Assembly (NCBI GenBank): GCA_001838165.1
Contig: KV835905.1
Span: 6,092-37,268 of the forward strand
Length of the DNA: 31,177 nucleotides
From: Actinomyces sp. HMSC035G02
GTDB taxonomy: Bacteria > Actinomycetota > Actinomycetes > Actinomycetales > Actinomycetaceae
Reading direction: 5' to 3'
Part shown: positions 1 to 8,250 of the stretch, one piece after another
Position numbering within the stretch: the stretch's first letter is position 1
Layout of the letters: each line of letters opens with the position of its first letter
The notes under the pieces: generated by a model
The model's input: only the letters and a program-made list of their open reading frames with translations
Told to the model about the DNA's origin: nothing
The model's database searches: none
Translations under genes and position numbers: made by a program

Positions 1-293
1 TCGAAAAATGACCGCGATAAATTACGTGCGAAATATGGGTGGCGGTGATGTTCTTGCTCCCGTGGGCACCGCAGCCAGGTCCCGTGCCTCGACGTGTTCC
101 CTATCCTCAGTTTCACATGCAATTCCCTGACACCTGCAGTTCGTCACTTAGTGAAAAGCCCGGAATTTCAACGATTATATTTCAAAGCATGAAGTGTGCG
201 CGGGGGAATTGCATGCGAGTTTTTGGGGTAGCGGGCACATTGATACCTGCTGGTCGCGCAGCTGGAACCCGCGAGCCAGGTTGGCCGGTTGTC

Positions 294-457
294 TGAAACC
301 GCCATCGCCTTTGCTCGCTCGTGCTCGTGTGGGATTGAAACCGTCATCGCCTTTGTGGGTGCGAAATGGGTGTTTTTGGTGCAGTTTTCGGGTGCAGAGG
401 TGATGCCGGTTTCAATGGTTGCTGTTCAGGGGCGCGCAGTGGTGTTGTCGGTTTCAA
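294..457. repeat. TGAAACCG-type short repeats, direct and inverted
   Basis: TGAAACCGCCATCGCCTTTG at 294-313 recurs with one change at 336-355 (period 42). An inverted relative, AGGTGATGCCGGTTTCAA, lies at 398-415, and a shorter inverted copy (CGGTTTCAAAG) lies near 450-460. Copies sit on both strands, so this is not a CRISPR array. Function unknown. Confidence 0.5.
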
Positions 458-481
458 AGTCGCCACGTTGTCGCTCCTCTT

Positions 482-598
482 GCGCGAAAAAGTTCGCCCG
501 GCGTGGCCTGATGTGTGCGTGAGCGCGAAAAAGTTCGCCGGCGCGCTCACAATGGCTCAAAATTGGCGTTTTTACGCTTGCTGGGCGAACTTTTCGCG
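482..598. repeat. GCGCGAAAAAGTTCGCC repeats, two direct and one inverted
   Basis: GCGCGAAAAAGTTCGCC occurs exactly at 482-498 and 523-539 (period 41). A near-perfect inverted copy, GGCGAACTTTTCGCG, one T shorter, lies at 584-598. Another degraded inverted relative (GGGCGAGTTCTTTCGCGCC) lies near 625-643. The 41-42 bp period is shared with the neighbouring repeat family. Confidence 0.55.
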
Positions 599-865
599 GA
601 AATGCTGCTGAAGGGGCTGTGTTGGGCGAGTTCTTTCGCGCCAATCGGCCCTGCGCCCAGGTCTTGTAGGCGATGTGGCGCACGAGGCTGGCTGCGGTGG
701 GGGTTTTGCAGCATTAGAAGCTGGTTGGCGGCGTGTCGCCGGTGTGTCGTACCTCTAGTGACGCCATTTCCCCCGTTTGGTGACGGCCCGGCCGAGCCGA
801 GCGCCGCAAGCGCGCGGAGCATGTGCGGCAGCCCCTGCAACTGGACTATTGGTCAGCTATTACTG

Positions 866-878
866 TATAGTTCAGTGC
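866..878 (+). promoter_or_regulatory. -10 box of cmtR promoter, probably leaderless
   Basis: TATAGT at 866-871 matches the actinobacterial -10 consensus and lies 7 nt before the ATG at 879, so transcription should begin at or next to the start codon. The surrounding ACTgtATAgttCAGT is a weak dyad and a plausible site for autorepression by the ArsR-family product. Confidence 0.5.
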
Positions 879-1247
879 ATGCTGACCATTGCTTCGCGTC
901 TCGACGTCATGAACCGGCTCGGCCGGGCCATGGCCGACCCGACGCGTTCCCGGATCCTGATGTCCCTGCTTGACGGCCCGAGCCACCCCGCCGTGCTCTC
1001 GCGCGAGCTGGGGCTGACCCGCTCGAACGTGTCCAACCACCTGACCTGCCTGCGCGACTGCGGGATCGTGGTCGCCGAGCCCGAGGGCCGCCAGACTCGC
1101 TACGAGATCGCCGACCCGCACCTGGCCGCGGCGCTGACGGCACTGGTCGATGTGACCCTCGCCGTGGACGAGAGCGCGCCGTGCATCGACCCAGCCTGCT
1201 CGGTGCCGGGCTGCTGCGCCGCGAGCAGTTCGGGGGACGCCTCGTGA
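879..1247 (+). CDS. cmtR: CmtR-type Cd/Pb-responsive ArsR-family repressor
   Basis: A 122-residue winged-helix metal sensor expected to repress its own promoter and the downstream ATPase until Cd(II) or Pb(II) binds. The core reads ADPTRSRILMSLLDG, then the recognition-helix region LTRSNVSNHLTCLRDCG, then the wing EGRQTRYEIAD, all typical of mycobacterial CmtR. Counting from the ATG at 879, cysteines fall at 57, 61 and 102, the three metal ligands known for M. tuberculosis CmtR. That match also supports this start over the upstream in-frame start. The tail adds further cysteines (107, 112, 113). The stop overlaps the ATPase start (GTGA), implying translational coupling. The exact metal is inferred from the ligand pattern. 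Confidence 0.92.
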   Translation: MLTIASRLDVMNRLGRAMADPTRSRILMSLLDGPSHPAVLSRELGLTRSNVSNHLTCLRDCGIVVAEPEGRQTRYEIADPHLAAALTALVDVTLAVDESAPCIDPACSVPGCCAASSSGDAS

Positions 1248-3148
1248 GCGCCGCCTGCGGCTGCGACGAGCCGACGACCAGTCCCGCGGACGAGGCAGAG
1301 GAGGTAGAGCGCCCGTGGTGGCGTGATCCCGGCCTGGTCGTGCCGATCCTCTCCGGCGTCGCGTTCGGCACTGGCCTGGCGCTGGAGTGGTCGGGGCTGC
1401 ACATCGCGGCGCTGGTCGCGTTCTGGGCGGGCCTGCTGCTGGGCGCGTACACGTTCGTGCCCGGTGCGATTCGGAATCTCGTTGTGAAGCGCAAGCTCGG
1501 GATCGCGCTGCTGATGACGATCAGCGCCGTGGGCGCGGTGATCCTCGGCTACGTCGAGGAGGCGGCCGCGCTGGCGTTCCTCTTCTCGATCGCCGAGGCC
1601 CTGGAGGACAAGGCGATGGACCGCGCCCGCGGTGGGCTGCGCGCGCTGCTGAAGCTCGTGCCGGAGACCGCGACCGTGCTGCGCGACGGGACCTCCGCCT
1701 CGGTCCCGGCCAGGGAGATCGCCGTCGGCGACGTGCTGCTGGTCCGCCCTGGCGAGCGGGTCGCGACCGATGGGCTGGTCCGCTCGGGCCGGTCGAGCCT
1801 GGACACTTCGGCGATCACGGGTGAATCGATCCCGGTCGAGGTCGCGCCCGGAGAAGCGGTGTCGGCGGGCGCGATCAACAGCGCCGGCGTGCTGGAGGTC
1901 GAGGCGACCGCCGCGGGCACCGACAACTCACTGACCACGATCGTGGAGCTGGTAGAGCAGGCCCAGGCCGAGAAGGGCGACCGAGCCCGGATCGCTGACC
2001 GGATCGCCCGCCCGCTGGTGCCCGGCGTGATGATCCTCGCCGTCCTCGTCGGCGTGCTCGGGTCCCTGCTCGGTGACCCGGAGACCTGGATCACCCGTGC
2101 CCTGGTCGTCCTCGTCGCGGCCAGCCCCTGCGCGCTGGCGATCGCGGTGCCCGTCACCGTGGTCTCCGCGATCGGCGCGGCGACCAAGTTCGGCGTCGTC
2201 ATCAAGAGCGGGGCCGCCTTCGAGCGCCTCGGTGGCATCCGGCACCTGGCCGTGGACAAGACCGGCACTCTGACCCGCAACCGGCCCGAGGTAACCGCCA
2301 TCGTCGCCGCCCATGGGTTCGACGATGCGCAGGTGCTTGCTTGGGCTGCCGCCGTGGAGCAGCACTCGACGCACCCACTCGCCGCCGCCATCGCCGCCGC
2401 GGGCCGGGGAACCCCCGCCGCGCAGGACGTGGCCGAGGAGGCCGGGCACGGCATCGGTGGCCTGGTCGACGGCCGCAGGGTGGCGGTGGGCAGTCCGCGC
2501 TGGATTGACGCCGGTCCGCTCAAGGCCCGGGTCGAGGACCTGGAGGCCGAGGGGCAGACCTGTGTGCTCGTCACCGTCGACGGCTTCCTGGCCGGGGCGA
2601 TCGGCGTCCGCGACGAGCTGCGCCCTGAGGTCCCCGAGGTCGTGCGGACCCTGCGCGACCAGGGCGTCGAGGTGAGCATGCTCACCGGCGACAACTCCCG
2701 CACCGCTGCTGCGCTGGCGAAGCTGGCCGGGATCGGCGACGTGCACGCCGAGCTGCGTCCCGAGGACAAGGCTCGTATCGTCGCCGGGTTCTCGGAGACG
2801 TCGCCGACCGCGATGATCGGCGATGGCATCAACGACGCGCCCGCCCTGGCCGGGGCGACCGTGGGCATCGCGATGGGCGCGACCGGCTCCGACGCCGCGA
2901 TCGAGTCCGCCGACGTCGCCTTCACCGGCCACGACCTCGGCCTGATCCCGCAGGCTCTGCGCCACGCCCGCCGCGGCGGCAGGATCATCAACCAGAACAT
3001 CGTTCTGTCCTTGGCGATCATCACTGTGCTGCTGCCGCTGGCGATCACCGGCGTGCTCGGCCTGGCAGCGGTCGTCCTCGTGCACGAGGTCGCCGAAGTC
3101 GTCGTCATCGCCAATGGACTGCGGGCTGCCCGTGCCCGCAAGCAATAG
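1244..3148 (+). CDS. P1B-type heavy-metal-exporting ATPase (SPC motif)
   Basis: A 634-residue membrane ATPase that should pump divalent metal out of the cell. I chose the GTG at 1244 because it overlaps the cmtR stop; earlier starts lie inside cmtR. Visible motifs: TGES at 192 (actuator), SPC at 294-296 in membrane segment 6, DKTGT with phosphorylated Asp338, the HP motif at His377, and GDGIND at 526-531. About eight membrane segments are apparent. There is no N-terminal HMA domain, only a short CGC-bearing leader. SPC together with HE at 614-615 in the last segment resembles the P1B-4 (Co/Ni/Fe/Zn) group more than the CPC Cd/Zn group, although the regulator is of Cd/Pb type. Family certain, substrate uncertain. 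Confidence 0.92.
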   Translation: MSAACGCDEPTTSPADEAEEVERPWWRDPGLVVPILSGVAFGTGLALEWSGLHIAALVAFWAGLLLGAYTFVPGAIRNLVVKRKLGIALLMTISAVGAVILGYVEEAAALAFLFSIAEALEDKAMDRARGGLRALLKLVPETATVLRDGTSASVPAREIAVGDVLLVRPGERVATDGLVRSGRSSLDTSAITGESIPVEVAPGEAVSAGAINSAGVLEVEATAAGTDNSLTTIVELVEQAQAEKGDRARIADRIARPLVPGVMILAVLVGVLGSLLGDPETWITRALVVLVAASPCALAIAVPVTVVSAIGAATKFGVVIKSGAAFERLGGIRHLAVDKTGTLTRNRPEVTAIVAAHGFDDAQVLAWAAAVEQHSTHPLAAAIAAAGRGTPAAQDVAEEAGHGIGGLVDGRRVAVGSPRWIDAGPLKARVEDLEAEGQTCVLVTVDGFLAGAIGVRDELRPEVPEVVRTLRDQGVEVSMLTGDNSRTAAALAKLAGIGDVHAELRPEDKARIVAGFSETSPTAMIGDGINDAPALAGATVGIAMGATGSDAAIESADVAFTGHDLGLIPQALRHARRGGRIINQNIVLSLAIITVLLPLAITGVLGLAAVVLVHEVAEVVVIANGLRAARARKQ

Positions 3149-3176
3149 GTGTTCCGTCCAACGCCATAACTCAGAC

Positions 3177-3275
3177 ATGCGTTACGAGAACCCCCTCTAT
3201 CTCGCCGAGGAGGCCGCAGCCCTGGACCTGATCGCCGACGGCCACACCGCCCTCGACGAGGCCGGGGCCGAGTAG
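3177..3275 (+). pseudogene. Truncated LLM-class flavin oxidoreductase remnant
   Basis: A 32-codon open frame starting MRYENPLYLAEEAAALDLIA. This closely resembles an internal segment of LLM-class flavin-dependent monooxygenases, in which the AEEAAxxDLIxxGR stretch leads to a GxSRGSP motif. Here the frame ends after a few unrelated residues (DEAGAE), so the catalytic barrel is absent. I read it as a gene scrap at the right edge of the metal cassette. The family assignment is from memory of the motif. Confidence 0.55.
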
Positions 3276-3383
3276 CCGGTCCCGCGCGGTTCGGTGACTG
3301 GGAGTAGGCGACTCGGTTATCGCATCTTGCCGGCTGTGATCGGGAGAGAGGTGTCAAGAGTCGATCAGCGCCTCGTCATTAAG

Positions 3384-3426
3384 CCGGGGTGGGGCATCGG
3401 GATGCCCCACCCCGGTTTCACTTTTT
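3384..3426 (+). terminator. Strong intrinsic terminator after the metal cassette
   Basis: A perfect 14-bp stem (3384-3397 with 3402-3415) and CGGG loop, followed by TTTCACTTTTT. It closes transcription of the cmtR/ATPase cassette about 235 nt after the ATPase stop and insulates the transporter promoter. Confidence 0.9.
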
Positions 3427-3486
3427 GTGTGCGCTGGCATACACTGGTCGGACACTATCCATGCAAGACGATGAGGTCTTCTCATA

Positions 3487-4953
3487 ATGGCTCGACGCTC
3501 CAAGGGCGCGGTGTCAATCAATCCGCGCTCCGCTCAGAATATGTCCACGCGACCGGCAGATTTTGCCAAGAAAAAGCAGGCAATCAGCCCGGTTAAGGTA
3601 TTCGGCGCCGTAGCGGCGCTGGCGTGCATCGTGACCTGCCTGTTCGTGCAGCTACCCGGCCTGGATGTGGCTGGTACGCGCATGTTCGGCATCTTCCTGG
3701 CGGCGATTCTGCTGTGGGTGACAGAGGCGGTGCCGCTCGCGGGCACGGCGGTCCTCGTCATCTTCCTGGAGGTCCTGTTTATTTCGGACCACGCGCTGCT
3801 GAGCGTGGGTGAGGGCGCCCCGGCCTACACGAAGTTCTTCGGTGCCCTCGCTAACCCGGTCATCATCCTGTTCCTGGGCGGCTTCATGGTGGCCGACGGC
3901 GCCGCCAAGTACAAGCTGGACCGCGCCCTGTCGGCCGTCCTCCTCAAGCCCTTCATGGGCAAGCCGCGCCTGACCGTCATGGGCGTCATGCTGATCACCG
4001 CGATCATGAGCATGTTCATGTCGAACACGGCGACCACGGCGACGATGTTCGCCGTCATGATGCCCGTCATCATGGCCCTGCCCGAGGGCAAGGCGCGCAC
4101 GGGCATCGCCCTGTCGATCCCGGTCGCCGCGAACGTCGGCGGCATGGGCACGCCGGTCGGCACGCCCCCGAACGCAATCGCGCTCGGCGCCCTGGAGAAT
4201 GCGGGCGTGCAGGTGACCTTCCTGCAGTGGATGCTCGCGGCTGTCCCGCTCATGCTCGTGCTCCTGGCCCTGTCGTGGGCGTTCATCGCGTGGCGATACA
4301 TCCCCGCCGACGCCAAGTTCGACATCGACACGTCGGCGCGCTTCGAGAAGTCGCGCAGCGCGATCATCTTCTACTCGGTCGCGGGTCTCACGATCCTCCT
4401 GTGGATGACGGAGTCGCTGCACCACATTTCCGCCAACGTCGTGGGCTTCCTGCCGGTCGTGGTCCTTCTGATGACGAAGGTGATGAGCGGCGATGACCTG
4501 CGCGCTCTGGACTGGCCGGTCCTGTGGCTGGTCGCGGGCGGTATCGCTCTGGGTTCGGGCGTGGCCGCCACGGGCCTCGACAAGTGGATGCTCGGCTCGA
4601 TTCAGTGGGCCTCGATCCCCGGCATTCTGCTGATCTTCGTGCTGGCCCTCGTGGGTTGGGTGACCTCGAACGTCATTTCGCACTCCGCGTCTGCGAACCT
4701 CCTGATCCCCATGGGCATGGGCCTGGCGACGACGGTCTCGACGAGCGCCGCCGAGATCGCCATCGTCATCGCCCTGGGCTGCTCGCTCGGCATGTGCCTG
4801 CCGATCTCGACCCCTCCGAACGCAATCGCGTATTCGACGGGCACGACCCCGACCCGCGAGATGGCGATCGTCGGCATCGTGGTGGGCGTCGTGGGCATCA
4901 TCCTCCTGGCGTTCATCGCGCCGTTGACCTGGGGATTCATCGGGGTGATGTAA
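3487..4953 (+). CDS. DASS/SLC13-family anion (di/tricarboxylate) symporter
   Basis: A 488-residue inner-membrane transporter with roughly 11-12 membrane segments, expected to import C4-dicarboxylates or similar anions with sodium. Two inverted halves are visible. The first has SNT at 179-181 followed by GTPVGTPPNAIALG. The second has SNVISHSASANLL starting at 394 followed by STPPNAIAYS. These are the substrate/Na-binding signatures of the VcINDY-type divalent anion:Na symporters; the second SNT is altered to SNV. The first ~33 residues are basic and soluble. The ATG at 3541 is an alternative start. A -10-like TACACT lies at 3440-3445. The next gene starts 1 nt after the stop, so it shares an operon with the two-component pair, suggesting the kinase responds to a related metabolite (inference). 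Confidence 0.92.
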   Translation: MARRSKGAVSINPRSAQNMSTRPADFAKKKQAISPVKVFGAVAALACIVTCLFVQLPGLDVAGTRMFGIFLAAILLWVTEAVPLAGTAVLVIFLEVLFISDHALLSVGEGAPAYTKFFGALANPVIILFLGGFMVADGAAKYKLDRALSAVLLKPFMGKPRLTVMGVMLITAIMSMFMSNTATTATMFAVMMPVIMALPEGKARTGIALSIPVAANVGGMGTPVGTPPNAIALGALENAGVQVTFLQWMLAAVPLMLVLLALSWAFIAWRYIPADAKFDIDTSARFEKSRSAIIFYSVAGLTILLWMTESLHHISANVVGFLPVVVLLMTKVMSGDDLRALDWPVLWLVAGGIALGSGVAATGLDKWMLGSIQWASIPGILLIFVLALVGWVTSNVISHSASANLLIPMGMGLATTVSTSAAEIAIVIALGCSLGMCLPISTPPNAIAYSTGTTPTREMAIVGIVVGVVGIILLAFIAPLTWGFIGVM

Positions 4954-4954
4954 C

Positions 4955-7060
4955 GTGTCCGGGGACGAGGCCATGGTCGGTTCGGGGGCGCCGCGCCCCC
5001 GGCCGGGGCTGGCCCACGGGTGGACGCAGGGGCCTGCGGCGGAGGACGCCTCGGTGCTGGCTCGCACGGACGTGCGCAGCGGCGGGCACCGAGCTGGCTA
5101 CCCGATTCACATGCTGGTCGTGGGCGACGACTCGCGCTCGATTGCCGCGCCCGTGACGAGGGACTTGGCGCATGCCTTCCCGTGTCTGTGCTTGGACCGC
5201 ATTGACGGGATCGAGGACCTGGCCGGCTACGAGGCCAGCCTGAATGTGGGCGACCACGTGCTCATGGGCCTGGTGACCTCCGAGGTCGATGATATTGACG
5301 GACTCATCGACCGTGCGAGGAGCTTCCCGGCGCTGCAGCGCATGCAGTGGGTGGTGGTGACGGATAAGTCCGAGCACCGAGACTTGGCCCGGTGCATGCA
5401 GTCCTGCGCGCTCGCCTCGGTCCTGAAGTCCCCGTGGACGGTTCCCCTCCTGGCGGGCCAGGCCTATTCGACGATGGTGCGCTACCTGCGCGGATGCGGC
5501 TACTCGGACAGGCAGATCCGTTCGCTCATCGCCGATCCGCCGCCTTTCGCCGTGCAGGGCCCACTCCTGGAGGGCCTGGACCGCGACGAGCGCGAGGTCG
5601 TCATGGAGCTCCTCGCCGGCGTCGAGCGTGTGCTCGGCCAGAGGCCTCGGCTGATTGTCCCCGAGGGGACGCAGCTGGTGACCCAGGGCGAGCCGGTGGG
5701 CGCCGTCTACCTGGTGTTGGATGGCCAAGTGTCGCTGCACAGGGATTCGCAGCAAGGCGAGGTCCTGGCGCACCTGGCGTCGTCGGGTCCGCTTATCGGC
5801 CTCGTGTCGCTGGCGCGCGCGGAGGACGCGTTCTTCACGGGCGAGACGGCGACCGAGGCGACGCTCGTGCGCCTGACGACCGAGCAGCTCCAGATCGTCA
5901 TCTCCGAGGACCCGTCGATCGGCGCGACGCTGACGGCGCTCGCGATCCGCTCGCTGACGCGTCGCCTCATGCGCGCCGAGGACCTGCACCTGCAAAACGC
6001 GATGCTCGCCGAGGACCTCGAGGCCCAGAAGGAGGCCCTGGCCGCCACGCTCGAGGACCTGCGCGCCACCCGCGCCGAGCTGGTCGAACGCGCGCGCTTC
6101 GCGATGCTTGGCGAGCTGAGCGCCGGCATTGCCCACGAGCTCAACAACCCGGTGACCGCCCTCGTGCGCGCGGCCAAGCACCTGCACGAGGACGTCGACG
6201 CGGCGCTCGCGGCCCCGGCCACGGCCTCGTCGAGGGAGGCGATGGCCCGAGCCCTCACCGCGCCCCCGCGCTCCACGTCGGTCGAGCGCGCCCTCATGAA
6301 GGAGCTCCTGCCCGTCGTCGGTGACCGCACGCTCGCGCGTCGCCTCGTGCGCGCGGGGATCCAGGGGGCGGACGGTGCGCGTGCGCTCGCGCAGATCCCG
6401 GGTGGCATCGACGCGTACGAGGCAGGGGCGCGCCTGGGCGGATCCCTGCGCTCGGTGCTGGCCGCGGGCGACCGCGTCATCGAGCTGACCCAGTCCCTGA
6501 AGGGATACGCGCGCCCGGACGCCGAGGACCTCAAGCCCGTGGACGTGCGCGAGGGCATCGACGACGTCCTGCGCCTGACCGCCCACAGGGTGCGCGGCAT
6601 TCGCATCGACTGCGACTACGAGGACGTGCCGCCCGTGCGCGCGCACCCGGCGAAGCTGCAGCAGGTGTGGACGAACCTCATCATTAATGCGGCCGAGGCC
6701 ATCGAGGACGAGACCGCCGACCTGGTCGCGGCAGCCGAGGCTTCGGGCGGCGTGCCCGAGCTGCCCGCCCGCGGCGAGGCCGAGGCCCTCATCCGCATTA
6801 CCGTGCGTCCCACGCCCGAGGGTGTGAGCGTCACCATCCACGACAACGGTCCGGGCATCGACCCGGGAATCGTCGACAAGATTATGGAGCCCCACTTCAC
6901 CACCAAGGCGGGGCGCGTCCGATTCGGCCTGGGCATGGGCATGTCCATCGTCCGAAGCATCATTGCCGATCATGGGGGCACCCTCACGATCGACTCTCAC
7001 CCGGGATCCACGATCATGCGGATCTCGTTGCCCGCCCAACCACACGAGGAGGAATCATGA
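4955..7060 (+). CDS. Soluble histidine kinase: pseudo-receiver + cNMP-binding + HisKA/HATPase
   Basis: A 701-residue kinase with no membrane segment. About residues 50-165 look like a receiver fold without a recognisable phosphoacceptor Asp, ending in LKSPW like a receiver's KPW. About 225-330 is a cyclic-nucleotide-binding-like domain (EGTQLVTQGEPVGAVYLVLDG). A coiled coil spans ~338-382. The phosphorylated His is 394 in GELSAGIAHELNNPV. The ATPase domain has the N box from Asn574, DNGPG at 630-634, and GLGMGMSIV. Between the HisKA helices is an Ala/Arg-rich insert of roughly 80-100 residues, longer than usual. GTG start 1 nt after the transporter stop; ATG at 4973 is an alternative. The stop overlaps the receiver gene. 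The ligand is unknown; the sensor may be cytoplasmic or tied to the transporter. Confidence 0.88.
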   Translation: MSGDEAMVGSGAPRPRPGLAHGWTQGPAAEDASVLARTDVRSGGHRAGYPIHMLVVGDDSRSIAAPVTRDLAHAFPCLCLDRIDGIEDLAGYEASLNVGDHVLMGLVTSEVDDIDGLIDRARSFPALQRMQWVVVTDKSEHRDLARCMQSCALASVLKSPWTVPLLAGQAYSTMVRYLRGCGYSDRQIRSLIADPPPFAVQGPLLEGLDRDEREVVMELLAGVERVLGQRPRLIVPEGTQLVTQGEPVGAVYLVLDGQVSLHRDSQQGEVLAHLASSGPLIGLVSLARAEDAFFTGETATEATLVRLTTEQLQIVISEDPSIGATLTALAIRSLTRRLMRAEDLHLQNAMLAEDLEAQKEALAATLEDLRATRAELVERARFAMLGELSAGIAHELNNPVTALVRAAKHLHEDVDAALAAPATASSREAMARALTAPPRSTSVERALMKELLPVVGDRTLARRLVRAGIQGADGARALAQIPGGIDAYEAGARLGGSLRSVLAAGDRVIELTQSLKGYARPDAEDLKPVDVREGIDDVLRLTAHRVRGIRIDCDYEDVPPVRAHPAKLQQVWTNLIINAAEAIEDETADLVAAAEASGGVPELPARGEAEALIRITVRPTPEGVSVTIHDNGPGIDPGIVDKIMEPHFTTKAGRVRFGLGMGMSIVRSIIADHGGTLTIDSHPGSTIMRISLPAQPHEEES

Positions 7061-7527
7061 CCCTGACAATCCTGTCCCTTGAGGACGAAGCAGACGTGCG
7101 CGACGCTCTCGAGCGCGATCTTGAACAGTTCTGGGACAAGATCCGGCTCGAAGTCGCCGAGGATGTTGACGACGCGTGGGCCGTCATCGACGAGATCGTC
7201 GAAGACGGGGACGAGCTGGCCCTCGTCCTGTCCGACCACCGCCTGCCCGGAAAGTCGGGCGTGGACTTCCTCGTGGAGCTCATGAAGGATGAGCGTTTCA
7301 GTGCGACCCGCACGGTGCTGGTCACGGGCCAGGCGGACCAGTCCGACACGATCCGCGCGGTCAACCAGGCGGGCCTGGACTACTACATCGGCAAGCCGTG
7401 GGACCCCGATGAGCTGCGAGCCGCCGTGCGCGACCAGCTCACCGAGTACGTCCTCGAGTCCGACGTGGACCCCCTGCCCTACGTGAGCGTGCTCGACGGC
7501 GTGCGCGTCATGGAGGCAATCCGCTAA
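7057..7527 (+). CDS. Stand-alone response-regulator receiver protein
   Basis: A 156-residue single-domain receiver, the likely partner of the kinase upstream. Acidic pocket Glu9/Asp10, phosphoacceptor Asp60 in LSDHRLPG, switch Thr90 (VLVTG), and Lys113 in IGKPWD. There is a short C-terminal extension (~125-156) but no DNA-binding or enzymatic output domain, so it must signal through protein contact. Its ATG overlaps the kinase TGA (ATGA), and AGGAGG precedes it. The KPW context echoes the kinase's own degenerate receiver, suggesting shared ancestry (inference). Confidence 0.92.
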   Translation: MTLTILSLEDEADVRDALERDLEQFWDKIRLEVAEDVDDAWAVIDEIVEDGDELALVLSDHRLPGKSGVDFLVELMKDERFSATRTVLVTGQADQSDTIRAVNQAGLDYYIGKPWDPDELRAAVRDQLTEYVLESDVDPLPYVSVLDGVRVMEAIR

Positions 7528-7538
7528 ACCCCACTGCG

Positions 7539-7580
7539 AAGGGCCGCCGCACAACCAACGACGGTTGCGCGGCGGCCCTT
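7539..7580. terminator. Bidirectional terminator between convergent genes
   Basis: An 18-bp hairpin with one mismatch (7539-7556 with 7563-7580), flanked by AA and TT. It lies between the ends of the receiver gene (+) and the 7591 gene (-) and serves both. Confidence 0.9.
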
Positions 7581-7590
7581 GCTGTCTCTG

Positions 7591-8244
7591 TCAGCCCTGG
7601 GGTTGCTCGCCCGGGTCGTTGCACATCGTGATGCCCTCGAAACCGGCGGCGCCCAACACCTGGAAGATCTCGTCGAGGAGAACCATCGGTTCGGCCGTGC
7701 CCGCCGCGAACTCGGGGTGACGGATCTCGATGGCGGCCATCCCGCGCGGGTCAGTGACCGGCTCGGTGTCGAACTTCTCCGACAGCAGACGGTTCGCCTC
7801 CTCCAGGTCGGCGGGGGACCCGAACGCCCAGGTCACGGCCTTGTTGCCCGCGCCCGTGGGGGTGCGATGAATGTACATGCGCGTCATGAGGATGTGGCGG
7901 CCGTGACGGGGGAACGCGTCGCCGACGCGCATAAACAGGGCGATGTCGGCCAGGTCCCCTCCGAGCGACGAATCCACGAGCGCGTAGGCGTAGGCACCGA
8001 TGCCGCGCAGGGTCAGGGCGTCCGCGAGGAGGCCCATGACCTCGTCGTCGAAGGGTTCGGGCTGGAAGTACACGCCCTCGCCGACCTCCGGCGCGTCCGG
8101 GCCGAGCAGCGTGATGTCGAAGCCGGCGTCCGCCAGCGCGTCCCGCACGAGCGCAACGTTGTGCTCCGGGAAGGGGTGCAGCGCGGCCGCGTTCGCGGCG
8201 ATGCGCTCGATAAACACGTAGGTGGAAAAACCAAGCTCAGCCAT
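7591..8244 (-). CDS. Hypothetical protein, 217 aa
   Basis: I do not recognise this family. The protein is acidic, apparently soluble and has no signal peptide or membrane segment. It begins MAELGFSTYVFIERIAAN and contains an alternating helix/strand pattern (for example LADALTLRGIGAYAYALVDSS and GRHILMTRMYIHRTPTG). Codon use matches that of neighbouring genes, and it has its own promoter and a downstream terminator, so it is a real gene. The start is fixed by a TAGAAT box 6 nt upstream of the ATG, which makes the mRNA leaderless. Confidence 0.8.
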   Translation of the reverse strand: MAELGFSTYVFIERIAANAAALHPFPEHNVALVRDALADAGFDITLLGPDAPEVGEGVYFQPEPFDDEVMGLLADALTLRGIGAYAYALVDSSLGGDLADIALFMRVGDAFPRHGRHILMTRMYIHRTPTGAGNKAVTWAFGSPADLEEANRLLSEKFDTEPVTDPRGMAAIEIRHPEFAAGTAEPMVLLDEIFQVLGAAGFEGITMCNDPGEQPQG

Positions 8245-8250
8245 GCGCTC

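Larger units (their letters stand above)
1..878. other. Long non-coding stretch, lower GC, with short repeats
   Basis: No reading frame here looks like a real gene: the open frames are short, overlap one another on both strands, lack good ribosome sites and resemble no family I know. Base composition is visibly less GC-rich than in the genes to the right, notably around 120-240. The stretch carries two families of short repeats (listed separately) and ends in the promoter of the metal-responsive regulator. It may be the flank of an inserted cassette; that is inference. Confidence 0.6.

Noticed and set aside
294..457. Spaced repeats resembling a CRISPR array
   Set aside because: Only two direct copies, 20 bp long with 22-bp gaps, and the further copies are inverted; no cas genes nearby.
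515..973. 152-codon frame and its neighbours at 1-878
   Set aside because: Compositionally random (Cys/Arg/Trp-rich), overlaps the cmtR promoter and start, and lacks a ribosome site.
1549..3357. 602-codon open frame on the minus strand opposite the P-type ATPase
   Set aside because: Shadow of a GC-rich gene; low-complexity Ser/Thr/Arg/Ala product without family marks, while the plus-strand ATPase has every motif.
4937..7045. 702-codon open frame on the minus strand opposite the histidine kinase
   Set aside because: Arg/His/Gly-rich shadow frame with no domain; the plus strand holds a complete kinase.
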